NCBI GenBank assembly: GCA_023284085.1
Contig: JAKVHY010000025.1
Span: 39,133 to 103,132, forward strand
Direction of reading: 5' to 3'
DNA: 64,000 nt
Source: Shewanella benthica
GTDB taxonomy: Bacteria; Pseudomonadota; Gammaproteobacteria; Enterobacterales; Shewanellaceae
This document shows, piece by piece, positions 36,156-45,046 of the stretch (positions within the stretch are counted from its first letter, which is position 1; each line of letters begins with the position of its first letter). Under the pieces are notes generated by a model that saw nothing but the letters and a program-made list of their open reading frames with translations, was not told where the DNA came from and did no database searches. The translations under genes and the position numbers were made by a program.

Positions 36156-36509
36156 TTAAGTTTTGGACGTATGCACTCCACCTTGCCAAAAGCGAAGAAC
36201 TAAAACTGCTGCAACCAGAACAATACCTGATAGCCCGCTAACAGCGGTTAACACTGCCAATGGATAAATTAACCATGGTCTCATGTTTTTACTTAGATAG
36301 ACGAAATAGCCCAGAATGAACCGCGAAGCTAGAAAAACCAGCTCAAGGACCAACACACCAATAAACCACATAGTGCCATTTTCAGGCGAAGCCCAAGAAT
36401 CCCAGGTTTGGTGAGAGTCTGAAATACTCGAAACTTTGAGCACGAGCAGAACTAGCCCACTTAGTATCAGAGCTGAACCTATTCCTTTTTGTATCAATGC
36501 TCGATTCAT
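36156..36509 (-). CDS. Small membrane protein, unknown function
   Basis: A 117-residue protein with a first helix (GIGSALILSGLVLLVLKV), a polar loop containing DSHQTWDSWASPENGT, and two or three more helices, ending RFWQGGVHTSKT. Its stop codon overlaps the sequence ACTTAAC (minus strand), a perfect RYYYAAC box, as in integron cassettes where the attC site abuts the gene. No family recognised. Confidence 0.55.
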   Translation of the reverse strand: MNRALIQKGIGSALILSGLVLLVLKVSSISDSHQTWDSWASPENGTMWFIGVLVLELVFLASRFILGYFVYLSKNMRPWLIYPLAVLTAVSGLSGIVLVAAVLVLRFWQGGVHTSKT

Positions 36510-36518
36510 GATTTAGAA

Positions 36519-36605
36519 ACTTAACGTTAGAATTAAATTGCCCAGATTTTCGGCGTCCGAGCAGGGCAGTGTTTTTGCCCTGCATTTTTCAATGCATTGT
36601 TATAT
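36519..36605 (-). repeat. attC-like spacer between small genes (best candidate)
   Basis: On the minus strand it runs from ATATAAC (overlapping the preceding stop) to GTTAAGT, which fits GTTRRRY exactly. Inside is TAACAATGCATTGAA, much like the left end of classical attC sites, and a perfect GCAGGGCA/TGCCCTGC hairpin. Length 87 nt is within the attC range. Outer complementarity is only partial. Confidence 0.45.
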
Positions 36606-36929
36606 TGAACCTTTAAGTAACATCATAATAACCACATAAAAATTAATCAAAACAAAGCCTAAGCACAAAATAGTTGCTGGAGTATTTAAACCAATGTAGA
36701 TAGAACGAGATATTTGCTTGCGTACAGGAAAGGACAATGCCGAAACCAATAACCAAAATGGTATTGAAAGCATTAAAGCTAAAAATACACCTTCCATATA
36801 CTCATACCTTACGGTGCTCGCTGTGTCTGTTAAATACCCATGCCAATATGAGGCCGCAACCCCGAAAAAGTATAATCCGCCTAATATGGATATCAGTATC
36901 AATGTAAATAAAACAATTCGTTTATTCAT
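36600..36929 (-). CDS. Small membrane protein, unknown function
   Basis: A 109-residue protein with three predicted helices (residues about 5-25, 46-66, 82-105) and a polar loop YWHGYLTDTASTVRYEYMEG after the first. Starts at ATG 36929. Upstream on the minus strand is a 10-bp inverted repeat ACGCCCAAAA/TTTTGGGCGT (about 36949-36980). No family recognised; first of four same-strand small genes. Confidence 0.55.
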   Translation of the reverse strand: MNKRIVLFTLILISILGGLYFFGVAASYWHGYLTDTASTVRYEYMEGVFLALMLSIPFWLLVSALSFPVRKQISRSIYIGLNTPATILCLGFVLINFYVVIMMLLKGSI

Positions 36930-37822
36930 AATTTTTATTAATCAACGCCCAAAATAGGTGCGCCGCTTTTGGGCGTCAACATGCCTTTGTTTGTGAGCAT
37001 GCGCGTTTTCCAACTCTATAGTCTAAACTAGCACAACTCTAAATATCTGAAAGGCACAGTGTTATATTAGGTTACAAGTGAAAAATGTGCACAATTTAGA
37101 GAGTTATTTCTTAAAAATGAGCTCAAAAATGTGACTGTATAAAGTTACAGATAGATAAGGTTTGCCAATGCACATTCAAAACCATTTTAAACAACAGAAG
37201 GGGAACGTCGATCAGCTTCATAGAGCGGGTTCCGCAGCCCTTCGTCATTAGTTTTGGTATTACAAATCCATAACGGAGCTTTAGGGTCAAACAAGAGTGC
37301 TAACTCGTTATGGGGCAAAAATGGCTTAGAGTGATCACTTTAATCTGAATCAACAGGGGGATTAAACTCGATTTAAAGATGGTTTAAATCCATCCTGATA
37401 CTCGGGCCTATTTTTAATATTTGAACGTTAATAGGGCTTGTGACAAGCAAGAAGTTCACTCTATGTATCATTTCAAAAACTCCTCTCATACGCAGCTAGA
37501 TTGTTTTGCCAAACCGTGTGAGCTGGAAATACTTTAGATGAGATAAGCTCTCATTTGCCAAACCGAGTGAAATGTTTTGCCAAACCTCGCGACGCGCTAC
37601 ACGTTTCAAACGAAAAAACTCCTACCTTAGTCTAAGGTCTAGCCTTGAAATGACACTTGATTGACGCGCGCGTCAACTTTCATCTATCTGTTTTTTAAAT
37701 AATTTTGTCGTCATCCCTTGTTTGGTTGCCGTTAGCGTTAGACTAAGGTCGCGATTGTTGTTGTGCTCTGCCTTGATAGATTAACTGTGACTTTAAATAA
37801 CAATCAGCACAGGGGAGTCGCT
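36930..37822. other. Intergenic boundary of accessory island and actP region
   Basis: No gene is supported in these roughly 890 bases. The left end has an attC- or terminator-like palindrome (36949-36980); the right half holds the control region of the acetate permease operon (listed separately). Confidence 0.5.
37504..37749 (+). promoter_or_regulatory. Candidate control region of the DUF485-actP operon
   Basis: Three copies of TTTGCCAAACC (ending at 37515, 37564 and 37586) are followed by ACCTTAGTCTAAGGT (37624-37638, a 7-1-7 palindrome), a perfect 16-bp palindrome TTGACGCGCGCGTCAA (37661-37676) and a partial second copy TTAGACTAAGGT (37738-37749). All lie 70-320 bases before the DUF485 start. 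The arrangement suggests at least two regulators; none can be named from sequence alone. Confidence 0.45.
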
Positions 37823-38089
37823 ATGAGTTTTGAAAGCAACGACAAGGCAGAAGGATATTGGCGCGAGAATTTACGCCTGGTACTTAAATTATTAGCTATA
37901 TGGGCTGCAGTATCTTTTGGATGCGGCATTTTACTGGTAGATGTACTGAACGAAATTCATTTTATGGGATTCAAGTTGGGATTCTGGTTTGCACAACAAG
38001 GTGCCATGTATGTGTTCGTCGCGTTGATTTTTGTTTATGTGGCGAAAGCCAATGCATTAGACAAAAAATACAATGTTCACGAAGACTAA
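37823..38089 (+). CDS. DUF485 membrane protein, ActP partner
   Basis: An 88-residue membrane protein with two helices (LVLKLLAIWAAVSFGCGILL and GAMYVFVALIFVYVAKANAL) joined by a loop, matching DUF485 (YjcH), nearly always encoded just before acetate permease. ATG 37823 has GGGGAG 5 bases upstream; a further in-frame start at 37763 would add 20 unlikely residues. The actP start lies 29 bases after its stop. Confidence 0.9.
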   Translation: MSFESNDKAEGYWRENLRLVLKLLAIWAAVSFGCGILLVDVLNEIHFMGFKLGFWFAQQGAMYVFVALIFVYVAKANALDKKYNVHED

Positions 38090-38118
38090 TGAACCGAACC
38101 TAGATAAGGAGTCATGAG

Positions 38119-39837
38119 ATGGACGTACAAACGTTAACTTATTTGATTGTGGGCTCAACATTCGCCCTTTATATCGGAATTGCGATCTGGGCGAGAGCCG
38201 GTTCGACAAAAGAATTTTATGTTGCAGGTGGTGGTGTTCACCCTGTGATGAACGGCATGGCAACGGCGGCAGATTGGATGTCGGCAGCCTCGTTTATTTC
38301 CCTTGCGGGTATAGTGTCATTTACTGGCTATGACGGCTCAGTGTATCTGATGGGTTGGACGGGTGGTTACGTGCTGCTGGCATTGTGTATTGCCCCTTAC
38401 CTGAGAAAATTTGGTAAGTTTACCGTGCCTGATTTTATCGGTGACCGTTTCTACTCACAGACCGCACGTACCGTCGCGGTTATCTGTGCCATCGTCATCT
38501 GTTTCACCTATATCGCGGGTCAAATGCGCGGTGTTGGCGTGGTGTTCTCCCGCTTCTTAGAGGTCGAAGTTGAAACCGGCGTCTATATAGGCATGGCCGT
38601 GGTCTTCTTCTACGCCGTACTCGGTGGTATGAAAGGCATTACTTACACTCAGGTGGCGCAATACTGTGTACTCATCTTCGCCTTCATGGTGCCGGCTATC
38701 TTCATCTCTGTGATGATGACGGGTCATATCATTCCTCAAATTGGTTTCGGCGCCGAGCTTATCGATGCCGCGGGTAATGGCACTGGGGTGTATCTGTTAG
38801 ATAAACTCGATGGATTATCCACAGAGCTCGGATTTGGGCAATATACCGAAGGTTCTAAGAGCATGATAGATGTGTTCTTTATTACCGGCGCTCTGATGTT
38901 TGGTACTGCGGGTCTGCCACATGTGATTGTGCGCTTCTTTACCGTACCTAGAGTGAAAGATGCACGAGTATCTGCGGGTTGGGCGCTTGTGTTCATCGCC
39001 ATTATGTACACTACGATTCCTGCACTTGCGGCGTTCTCTCGTGTGAACATGATTGAAACCATTAACGGTCCTGAGTCTACGGGTGTTGCTTATGAAACGG
39101 CTCCTGAGTGGATTAAGAACTGGGAAAAGACAGGCCTGATCTCGTGGGATGATAAGAACCAAGATGGCAAGATCTATTATGCCAAGGGTGCTGAAAATGA
39201 GATGAAGATTGACCGAGACATCATGGTTCTCGCGACACCTGAAATTGCTAACTTACCAGCTTGGGTTATTGCCCTTGTGGCGGCGGGTGGTTTAGCGGCT
39301 GCGCTCTCGACATCAGCGGGTCTCTTGTTGGTTATCTCTACATCGGTGTCTCATGATTTACTCAAGAAGAACCTGATGCCACATATCTCTGATAAGAAGG
39401 AGTTGATGTTTGCCCGTATTGCGGCGGCGCTGGGTATTGTGATGGCGGGTTACTTCGGCATCAATCCTCCTGGGTTCGTGGCAGCTGTGGTGGCCATCGC
39501 CTTTGGACTCGCGGCATCGTCACTCTTCCCTGCAATCATCATGGGTATCTTCTCTAAGACCGTGAACAAGGAAGGCGCAATCTTGGGTATGGTCGTGGGT
39601 CTGTTGTTCACCATAGGCTATATCGTCTTCTTCAAGTTCATAAACCCTGAGATCAACAATGCAGAGCATTGGTTCATGGGGATATCTCCTGAAGGTATCG
39701 GTATGCTAGGCATGATGATTAACTTCGCAGTGGCCTTCGCAGTCAGCAAGGTAACAGCGGCGGTACCTGCAGAGGTGGTGAGTATGGTCGAGTCTATTCG
39801 TTTCCCTAAAGGAGCGGGTGAGGCGCAAGATCACTAG
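38119..39837 (+). CDS. actP: Cation/acetate symporter ActP (SSS family)
   Basis: A sodium:solute symporter of 572 residues with the usual 13 helices. It starts LIVGSTFALYIGIAIWAR and has the early core motif FYVAGGGVHPVMNGMATAAD. Later come FVPAIFIS-type helices and the SSS signature LAAALSTSAGLLLVISTSVS. Between helices it contains a hydrophilic insertion (residues about 318-365, with WDDKNQDGKIYYAKG) also seen in gammaproteobacterial ActP paralogs. Downstream genes for a DUF294 protein and exonuclease commonly accompany this transporter. ATG 38119 is 8 bases after AAGGA. Confidence 0.93.
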   Translation: MDVQTLTYLIVGSTFALYIGIAIWARAGSTKEFYVAGGGVHPVMNGMATAADWMSAASFISLAGIVSFTGYDGSVYLMGWTGGYVLLALCIAPYLRKFGKFTVPDFIGDRFYSQTARTVAVICAIVICFTYIAGQMRGVGVVFSRFLEVEVETGVYIGMAVVFFYAVLGGMKGITYTQVAQYCVLIFAFMVPAIFISVMMTGHIIPQIGFGAELIDAAGNGTGVYLLDKLDGLSTELGFGQYTEGSKSMIDVFFITGALMFGTAGLPHVIVRFFTVPRVKDARVSAGWALVFIAIMYTTIPALAAFSRVNMIETINGPESTGVAYETAPEWIKNWEKTGLISWDDKNQDGKIYYAKGAENEMKIDRDIMVLATPEIANLPAWVIALVAAGGLAAALSTSAGLLLVISTSVSHDLLKKNLMPHISDKKELMFARIAAALGIVMAGYFGINPPGFVAAVVAIAFGLAASSLFPAIIMGIFSKTVNKEGAILGMVVGLLFTIGYIVFFKFINPEINNAEHWFMGISPEGIGMLGMMINFAVAFAVSKVTAAVPAEVVSMVESIRFPKGAGEAQDH

Positions 39838-39899
39838 TTAGATGTTTATCTGACTTTGGTATCTGACTCAGGTATCTACATCTGATATCGATATAAATG

Positions 39900-39930
39900 A
39901 AAAAGAGCGCTTAGGCGCTCTTTTTTCTTT
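39900..39930 (+). terminator. Rho-independent terminator after actP
   Basis: Stem AAGAGCGC-TTAG-GCGCTCTT (39903-39922) followed by a T-rich run; about 65 bp after the stop. Confidence 0.9.
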
Positions 39931-40209
39931 TTACCCTGCAGCAAATAACCCCGTCTTATTGCTCAAGTTACTCGTATTCAAGTAAGTGTTTCACACTCCT
40001 ACATCCTCGCAAACTCAGGCAGTACCTGGCATTAAGGCATATACTTATTACATTGTCCTCGCTTGTGGTGATGTGTTTGGAGCTAACCATCTACAAGGTT
40101 TGATGTGGTATTTTTAGTTGGTTCATTTTTTTCAGGGATTGATATTAAGCGGGATAAAAAACGTTAATGGCCTCTGGGTCTGTGGTGCCTTAACCATGAA
40201 AATTTAAAT
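39931..40209. other. Intergenic region before TPR gene
   Basis: Together with the terminator this makes a 372-base gap after actP. It probably contains the TPR gene promoter; no distinct motif was recognised. Confidence 0.4.
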
Positions 40210-41061
40210 ATGAAGATATTAATTAGCTTATGTCTCAGTTATAGCCTGTTTTGTTCAGCACTTGTGGGTGCCCATGCCCAGCTCGATGTTCCGGTGCTGC
40301 ATATAAATGATTTTCTTGCCCTAGACTCGAATGCCCAACTGGCCTCCCAGACTAATAATGCCCATCTATTGCTGCAGCGTGGAGAGCTTCATAGTGATAA
40401 TCATCATAAGGGCTTAGCCTGGCAAGATTTTCAAAGTGTCATGGATAGCACCGACGATGCCAACTTTCGTATCGATATCTGGTATTACATGGGAAGAATG
40501 AGGCTGCAATCCGGGATGCCGGACGAGGCCTATAACATGCTATCTAAGATGATCGAACTCGATCCAAGCTATGAGTCGGCCAAGCTCAATCTGGCGCGCA
40601 CTTATATAGAGCTCAATGATGATAGAGCGGCCGTCGATGAGATGGATATTTTCATCAGCCTGCTACCTAGGCCCACCCCAGATCAATATATAGGGCGTGG
40701 GAATATGGCGCAGCAGATAGACAATGATGGGGAGGGCTTGGTCATAGAGGGGCTCAATGAAGGTGTTTATCAATTAGGCCCTATCGTTAGCTTAGTGGAC
40801 TTGTTAGTCGACAGTTATCTTGAACAAGGTAAGCATGAAGATGCGTTGAGGGTTATCGAACTGTTACCCCATGACGTTAATGGCTTACCGCGTTGGCAAC
40901 TTAGGAAAGGGGATATCTATCAAGAGATGAAGCAATATATTGATGCCGAAACAGCCTATGAAAATGGCTTAAACAGCATTAATCTGATGCCGGAACATCG
41001 GCGTTTAACCCCGGCAGTAGAAGATTTAAAAAGCCAGCTAGAAGCTAAATTATTAAATTAA
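40210..41061 (+). CDS. Exported TPR-repeat protein
   Basis: A 283-residue periplasmic protein with a Sec signal (ISLCLSYSLFCSALVGAHAQ) and tandem TPR units: LAWQDFQSVMDS, IWYYMGRMRLQSGMPDEAY, AKLNLARTYIELND, LVDSYLEQGKHEDALRV and AETAYENGLNSINL. TPR domains bind protein partners; the partner is unknown. It stands between actP and the DUF294 gene, each with its own spacing of more than 100 bp. No catalytic domain is visible. Confidence 0.8.
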   Translation: MKILISLCLSYSLFCSALVGAHAQLDVPVLHINDFLALDSNAQLASQTNNAHLLLQRGELHSDNHHKGLAWQDFQSVMDSTDDANFRIDIWYYMGRMRLQSGMPDEAYNMLSKMIELDPSYESAKLNLARTYIELNDDRAAVDEMDIFISLLPRPTPDQYIGRGNMAQQIDNDGEGLVIEGLNEGVYQLGPIVSLVDLLVDSYLEQGKHEDALRVIELLPHDVNGLPRWQLRKGDIYQEMKQYIDAETAYENGLNSINLMPEHRRLTPAVEDLKSQLEAKLLN

Positions 41062-41193
41062 ATACCTTATAAATTACCCTGATTGAACTCTTCTTAAAAA
41101 ACAGCCCACTGTCGCCATTGGTCGAATACCTTTATCTTGTTGAACTGGGTATAGTTTTGTTATCAGTCTCTTCCGGTTTTCTGGTGACAGTCT

Positions 41194-43041
41194 ATGGACG
41201 CAAGTGAGCTACAGCCAATATCTCAGTTTATTAAGGCCCTAGCGCCGTTTGATACTTTAACTGCAGCCGCCCTCGATCGTTGTTGTAAAAGCTTAACCGT
41301 TGGCTATTACAGCAAGGCATCGGCGATAGTGCCTTTAGATGAAACCCATCCCCAGCTTTATATCGTGCGCAGTGGTGCATTTGAGGTGCGAGATGATGAT
41401 GGCGAGTTAGTCGACAGACTCGGTGAGGGGGATTATTTTGGTTTTCTCTCGCTGCTGTCCGGTGAAAAGGTCAGTAATCGGGTACAGATATTAGAAGATG
41501 GTCTGGTGTATCACTTAGATCCCGATACCTTCAATTACCTTCGCGGTGAAAATCGCCATTTTGATCGTTTCTTCAATCGTGCCTTCGCGAAACGGCTTCG
41601 CCATCAAGGCCGATTTAAGGCAAAAGAGCTGGCTACCACGAGTCGGGTAAACACCTTGATGTCAAAACACCCTTTGGTTATCGACAGCAATTCTACGGTC
41701 GGTGAAGCCGCGCAAAAGATGCGCCTAGTGCGGGTCTCTTCGGTGCTGGTTATCGACAATCACCAGCTGGTGGGGATCTTGACCGACAGAGACTTGAGAA
41801 ATCGCGTGTTGGCCGAAGGGTTAGACGGTCATCTGCCCGTGCATCAGGCGATGACGACCCGGCCGAAGACATTGACATCAAGCTCCCTGGTATTTGAAGC
41901 CATGCTGCTTATGAGTGAGCACAGTATTCATCACCTGCCCATCGTAGATGAGGGAAAGCCCATTGGTATCATCACCAGCACAGATATATTACGTGGCCAA
42001 AGCTCGCAACCTTTATTGCTTATCGGTGAAATAGAGAGACAAGACTCGGTTGAACGTCTTATTAGCGTGAGTAAACAGATCCCCTTGTTGCTGAAAAATT
42101 TGATCAGTGCCGATGCTAGGGCCGAAGAGATTGGCCGGGTGCTGACGTCGGTGACGGATGCACTGACCAGGCGCCTTATCGTGTTGAACCAACAATTACT
42201 CGGCGAAGCGCCCATGGCTTTTTGTTGGTTGGCGTTCGGTTCTCAGGGGCGACAAGATCAGGCTGCGTGTTCCGATCAGGACAATGGTCTGTTACTCGCC
42301 CATGCACCCGATGAAGCGGCGGCGGCCTATTTTGAGGCCTTGTCGAAATCTGTTTGTGCCGGACTGGATCTGTGTGGTTATGTTTATTGCCCCGGGGAGA
42401 TCATGGCGCAAAACCCCCAGTGGCGCCTCACCTTGAAACAGTGGCAGCATAAATTTGAAACTTGGGTTAATACCCCTGAGCCCAAGGCACTGATGCACGC
42501 CAGCATCTTCTTCGATATGCGTCCTGTCTACGGCCCAAGCTCGCTATTTAATGACCTGCAAGATACCGTGCTGGCCAATACCAAGGGCAATGATATCTTT
42601 CTTGCCGGTATGGCAGGAAATGCCCTGATCGAGTCGCCGCCCTTGGGGTTCTTCAAGAAATTTGTTTTAGAGCGTGATGGCCGTGAGGTTAAGGGCATAG
42701 ATCTGAAACACAAGGGCAACGCGCTTATCAATGACATTGCCCGGGTCTATGCCTTGTCGGCCGGGATCAAGGAGGTAAATACGGCGAAAAGGATCCGTCA
42801 GTTGATGGAGCTCAATATCATCAATCGCAAAGATGCCCTCAATCTGGCCGATGCCCAAGAGTTTATCGCCCATATGCGCCTATCCAATCAAGGCTATCAA
42901 GATAAGCATTCACAGGAGATCACTAACTATCTCAAGCCTCAGCATCTGTCTTCTCTGGTGCGTCATCAACTTAAGGATGCCTTCAAGGTGGTTCATGATG
43001 CTCAGTCCGGCATTAAACTCAAATTTACTCGAAGCTTTTAA
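41194..43041 (+). CDS. cNMP-binding / CBS / DUF294 nucleotidyltransferase-like signalling protein
   Basis: A 615-residue cytoplasmic protein. Residues about 10-140 form a cyclic-nucleotide-binding fold (YIVRSGAFEVRDDDGELVDR, EGDYFGFLSLLSG), 150-275 are two CBS motifs (VLVIDNHQLVGILTDRDLRN, HHLPIVDEGKPIGIITSTD), and 290-615 are the DUF294 GlnD-like nucleotidyltransferase and its helical end, with FGSQGRQDQAACSDQDNGLL. The GS…D-x-D pattern of the transferase is kept. It sits with an exonuclease gene and near actP, an association common in proteobacteria. Its 3' end has been tandemly copied three times downstream. Confidence 0.92.
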   Translation: MDASELQPISQFIKALAPFDTLTAAALDRCCKSLTVGYYSKASAIVPLDETHPQLYIVRSGAFEVRDDDGELVDRLGEGDYFGFLSLLSGEKVSNRVQILEDGLVYHLDPDTFNYLRGENRHFDRFFNRAFAKRLRHQGRFKAKELATTSRVNTLMSKHPLVIDSNSTVGEAAQKMRLVRVSSVLVIDNHQLVGILTDRDLRNRVLAEGLDGHLPVHQAMTTRPKTLTSSSLVFEAMLLMSEHSIHHLPIVDEGKPIGIITSTDILRGQSSQPLLLIGEIERQDSVERLISVSKQIPLLLKNLISADARAEEIGRVLTSVTDALTRRLIVLNQQLLGEAPMAFCWLAFGSQGRQDQAACSDQDNGLLLAHAPDEAAAAYFEALSKSVCAGLDLCGYVYCPGEIMAQNPQWRLTLKQWQHKFETWVNTPEPKALMHASIFFDMRPVYGPSSLFNDLQDTVLANTKGNDIFLAGMAGNALIESPPLGFFKKFVLERDGREVKGIDLKHKGNALINDIARVYALSAGIKEVNTAKRIRQLMELNIINRKDALNLADAQEFIAHMRLSNQGYQDKHSQEITNYLKPQHLSSLVRHQLKDAFKVVHDAQSGIKLKFTRSF

Positions 43042-43229
43042 GATGGTTGATGAGGTGGTTCATGATGTTCAACTCGACATTAAACTTAAATTTACCCGGA
43101 GCTTTTAAGGTGATCATAAGGTGGTTGATGATGTTTAACTCGGTATTAAACGTAAATTTACCCGAAGCTTTTAAGGTGGTTGATGATGTTCAACTCGGCA
43201 TTAAACTTAAATTTCCCCGGAGTTTTTAA
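42989..43229 (+). repeat. Tandem copies of the DUF294 gene 3' end
   Basis: The last 53 coding bases (AAGGTGGTTCATGATG… to GAAGCTTTTAA) recur three more times, each ending in TAA: stops at 43041, 43108, 43174 and 43229. The period is 67, 66 and 55 bases, so the copies lie in different frames and are not simply translated as repeats. Copies differ by several substitutions, so the expansion is not recent. It fills the gap up to the exonuclease start. Confidence 0.9.
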
Positions 43230-43232
43230 GGC

Positions 43233-43916
43233 GTGATACCTCAGCTGCTTAAATCTCAGTTGTGTTGGCGCGCCTTTCGCTGTCGCTCGGAAGTGATGAG
43301 GCGCTATCATCGCGAATTAATGGCCGTGATAAGCCAAGATATCAGCCAATCTAAGTTAATCGCCCTAGATCTGGAAATGACGGGTCTGGACCCTAATCAT
43401 GATCAAATTCTCAGTATCGGCTTAATTCCCATCGAGAATAACTTGCTGCTACTCGATAAGGCGGAGCAGAAGCTCATCAAAGTCGACGGCGGCGTGGGTC
43501 AGAGTGCGGCGATCCACGGCATCTTAGATAAACATCTGCAAGATGCGATAGACATAGAGGAAGCCATATCCTGGTTTCTTGAAAAGACACTCGGTAAAGT
43601 GCTGGTGGCTCATCATGCACCTTTAGATATCAATTTCCTGCAAAATGCCATGAGTAAAATAATCCAAGAGCCAGTTAAGCTTTGCGCGATAGATACGCTG
43701 GCCGTTGAGCGCAGACGATTACTGAGAAAGCATGATGTATTAAAAGAGGGCTCCCTGCGGCTTGGTGCTTGCCGTACACGATATGGTTTACCTGTGTACG
43801 CCGCTCATAATGCCTTGGTGGATGCCTTAGCGTGTGGTGAGTTATTGCTCGCTCAGACAGCAGCCATTGGCCAAGGAGAGTCATTAACGGTTGCCGAGTT
43901 ACTCGCGATTAAATAA
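43233..43916 (+). CDS. DEDDh 3'-5' exonuclease (DnaQ-like)
   Basis: A 227-residue nuclease of the RNase T/DnaQ fold. Exo I has ALDLEMTGLDPNHDQIL (Asp and Glu), Exo II has HHAPLDINFL, and Exo III has AAHNALVDALACGEL, where His and Asp complete the DEDDh set. Start is GTG at 43233, 3 bases after the last repeat stop; an ATG at 43296 would also leave the domain intact. It follows the DUF294 gene as in many proteobacteria, suggesting a shared process, perhaps turnover of nucleotides or short nucleic acids (inference). Confidence 0.9.
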   Translation: MIPQLLKSQLCWRAFRCRSEVMRRYHRELMAVISQDISQSKLIALDLEMTGLDPNHDQILSIGLIPIENNLLLLDKAEQKLIKVDGGVGQSAAIHGILDKHLQDAIDIEEAISWFLEKTLGKVLVAHHAPLDINFLQNAMSKIIQEPVKLCAIDTLAVERRRLLRKHDVLKEGSLRLGACRTRYGLPVYAAHNALVDALACGELLLAQTAAIGQGESLTVAELLAIK

Positions 43917-44002
43917 ACAACAAACATACTTACAAAGTTCATATTCACATCTTTAGGTTAACTGACTAATCTCGAGTTAAGTTTTATCTAAGAGGCTTAT
44001 TT

Positions 44003-44578
44003 ATGGCTTTACCTCTTCTCCTGGTTGGTAGTGCGCTGGGCGCGGTATTTTTGGCCAATGAAAGAGAGAAACGTCATCAGTTAGAGCTGAAGAGACGCAG
44101 CGGCACAGTGCCGGTTCCTCAGGGCAAGAATAAGCATGTGGGTCTTCACCCGAGTCTGTGGCAGGCGGGCCATAAGCGGGTTAACCCTTTGCCCGGCACT
44201 ATTATCTGTTGCTTTGTCTATGGTGTGATAGAGCACACTGGGATCTGGCTCGATGATCATACCTTGATAGAGCTCCATGGCAATGGTCTCATCCGCGCCG
44301 TATCGACCCAACGTTTCTTAGCCGGACGCACAGGCAGTAAGATCTATATCGCCTGCAGTCATGATCACCGACCGCTAGTCGATGAAGATGCGTTAATCAA
44401 AGCAGAGCAGGCTATTTTTACTTATCGGGAATATGACTTGTTTGATAACAATTGCCATCGTTTCGTCTGGTCCTGCCTCAGTGGCAAGGAGGAGTCATTA
44501 CCGGGCTTTAATGATCTCAATAAACGCTTGTCATCCCACTTCGGACAGAGTATTTATTGGGATGAAGCTATTTTCTAA
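44003..44578 (+). CDS. LRAT/NC-domain (lecithin retinol acyltransferase-like) protein
   Basis: A 191-residue protein of the NlpC/P60-related LRAT family. The first 20 residues are hydrophobic (LPLLLVGSALGAVFLANE), so it is probably membrane-anchored. The catalytic His is in EHTGIWL and the Cys in DNNCHRFVW, the NC motif. Bacterial members are poorly characterised thiol hydrolases or acyltransferases. It stands alone, 86 bp after the exonuclease gene. Confidence 0.8.
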   Translation: MALPLLLVGSALGAVFLANEREKRHQLELKRRSGTVPVPQGKNKHVGLHPSLWQAGHKRVNPLPGTIICCFVYGVIEHTGIWLDDHTLIELHGNGLIRAVSTQRFLAGRTGSKIYIACSHDHRPLVDEDALIKAEQAIFTYREYDLFDNNCHRFVWSCLSGKEESLPGFNDLNKRLSSHFGQSIYWDEAIF

Positions 44579-45046
44579 AAGATGATTAATCAACATAGTG
44601 ACTAAGCTATCTAATACATTGTTCTAATATAGAAACAATTTTGCCCTAATGTCGCTCCTCCTGATGTAGATGTAGTCAACTAAGGGGAAATTCGTTTGAA
44701 ATTCTTCTTTCCATATGGATGAGATTGATAACTATTGTAAATAACTAATATCCGATTGAGATTGACAGCCCCGCACCATCAAAGATTAGCCATTATTTAC
44801 TTGACCTCTGCTCCAATTCTCGAAATTTATTGATCCATAAGCCAAATATCTTGGTATTGTTGGTTTGTTTTGTGAACATTAGCAACACGCCTTATTGTGC
44901 TTTTTAAGTCTGATACTGGCAGCATTTGACCCTATGCGTTGTTTTGTTATACCTAAACAAACTAAAAATAATGGCTATTGCGTGACTGAGTTTACACCTT
45001 AGGGATCTGCATTAGAAAACATCACTATCGCCACCAGGAAGACACT
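44579..45046. other. Intergenic region before pntA
   Basis: This 468-base, AT-rich stretch should contain the pntAB promoter. No gene, hairpin or operator stood out. Confidence 0.4.

Noticed and set aside
36949..36980. ACGCCCAAAA/TTTTGGGCGT palindrome as a certain attC
   Set aside because: The right box GTTGATT and left box GAC deviate, and the stem could equally be a terminator; mentioned but not claimed.
43047..43229. Open frames of 60 codons through the tail repeats
   Set aside because: They arise from the out-of-frame copies of the DUF294 3' end and lack ribosome sites.
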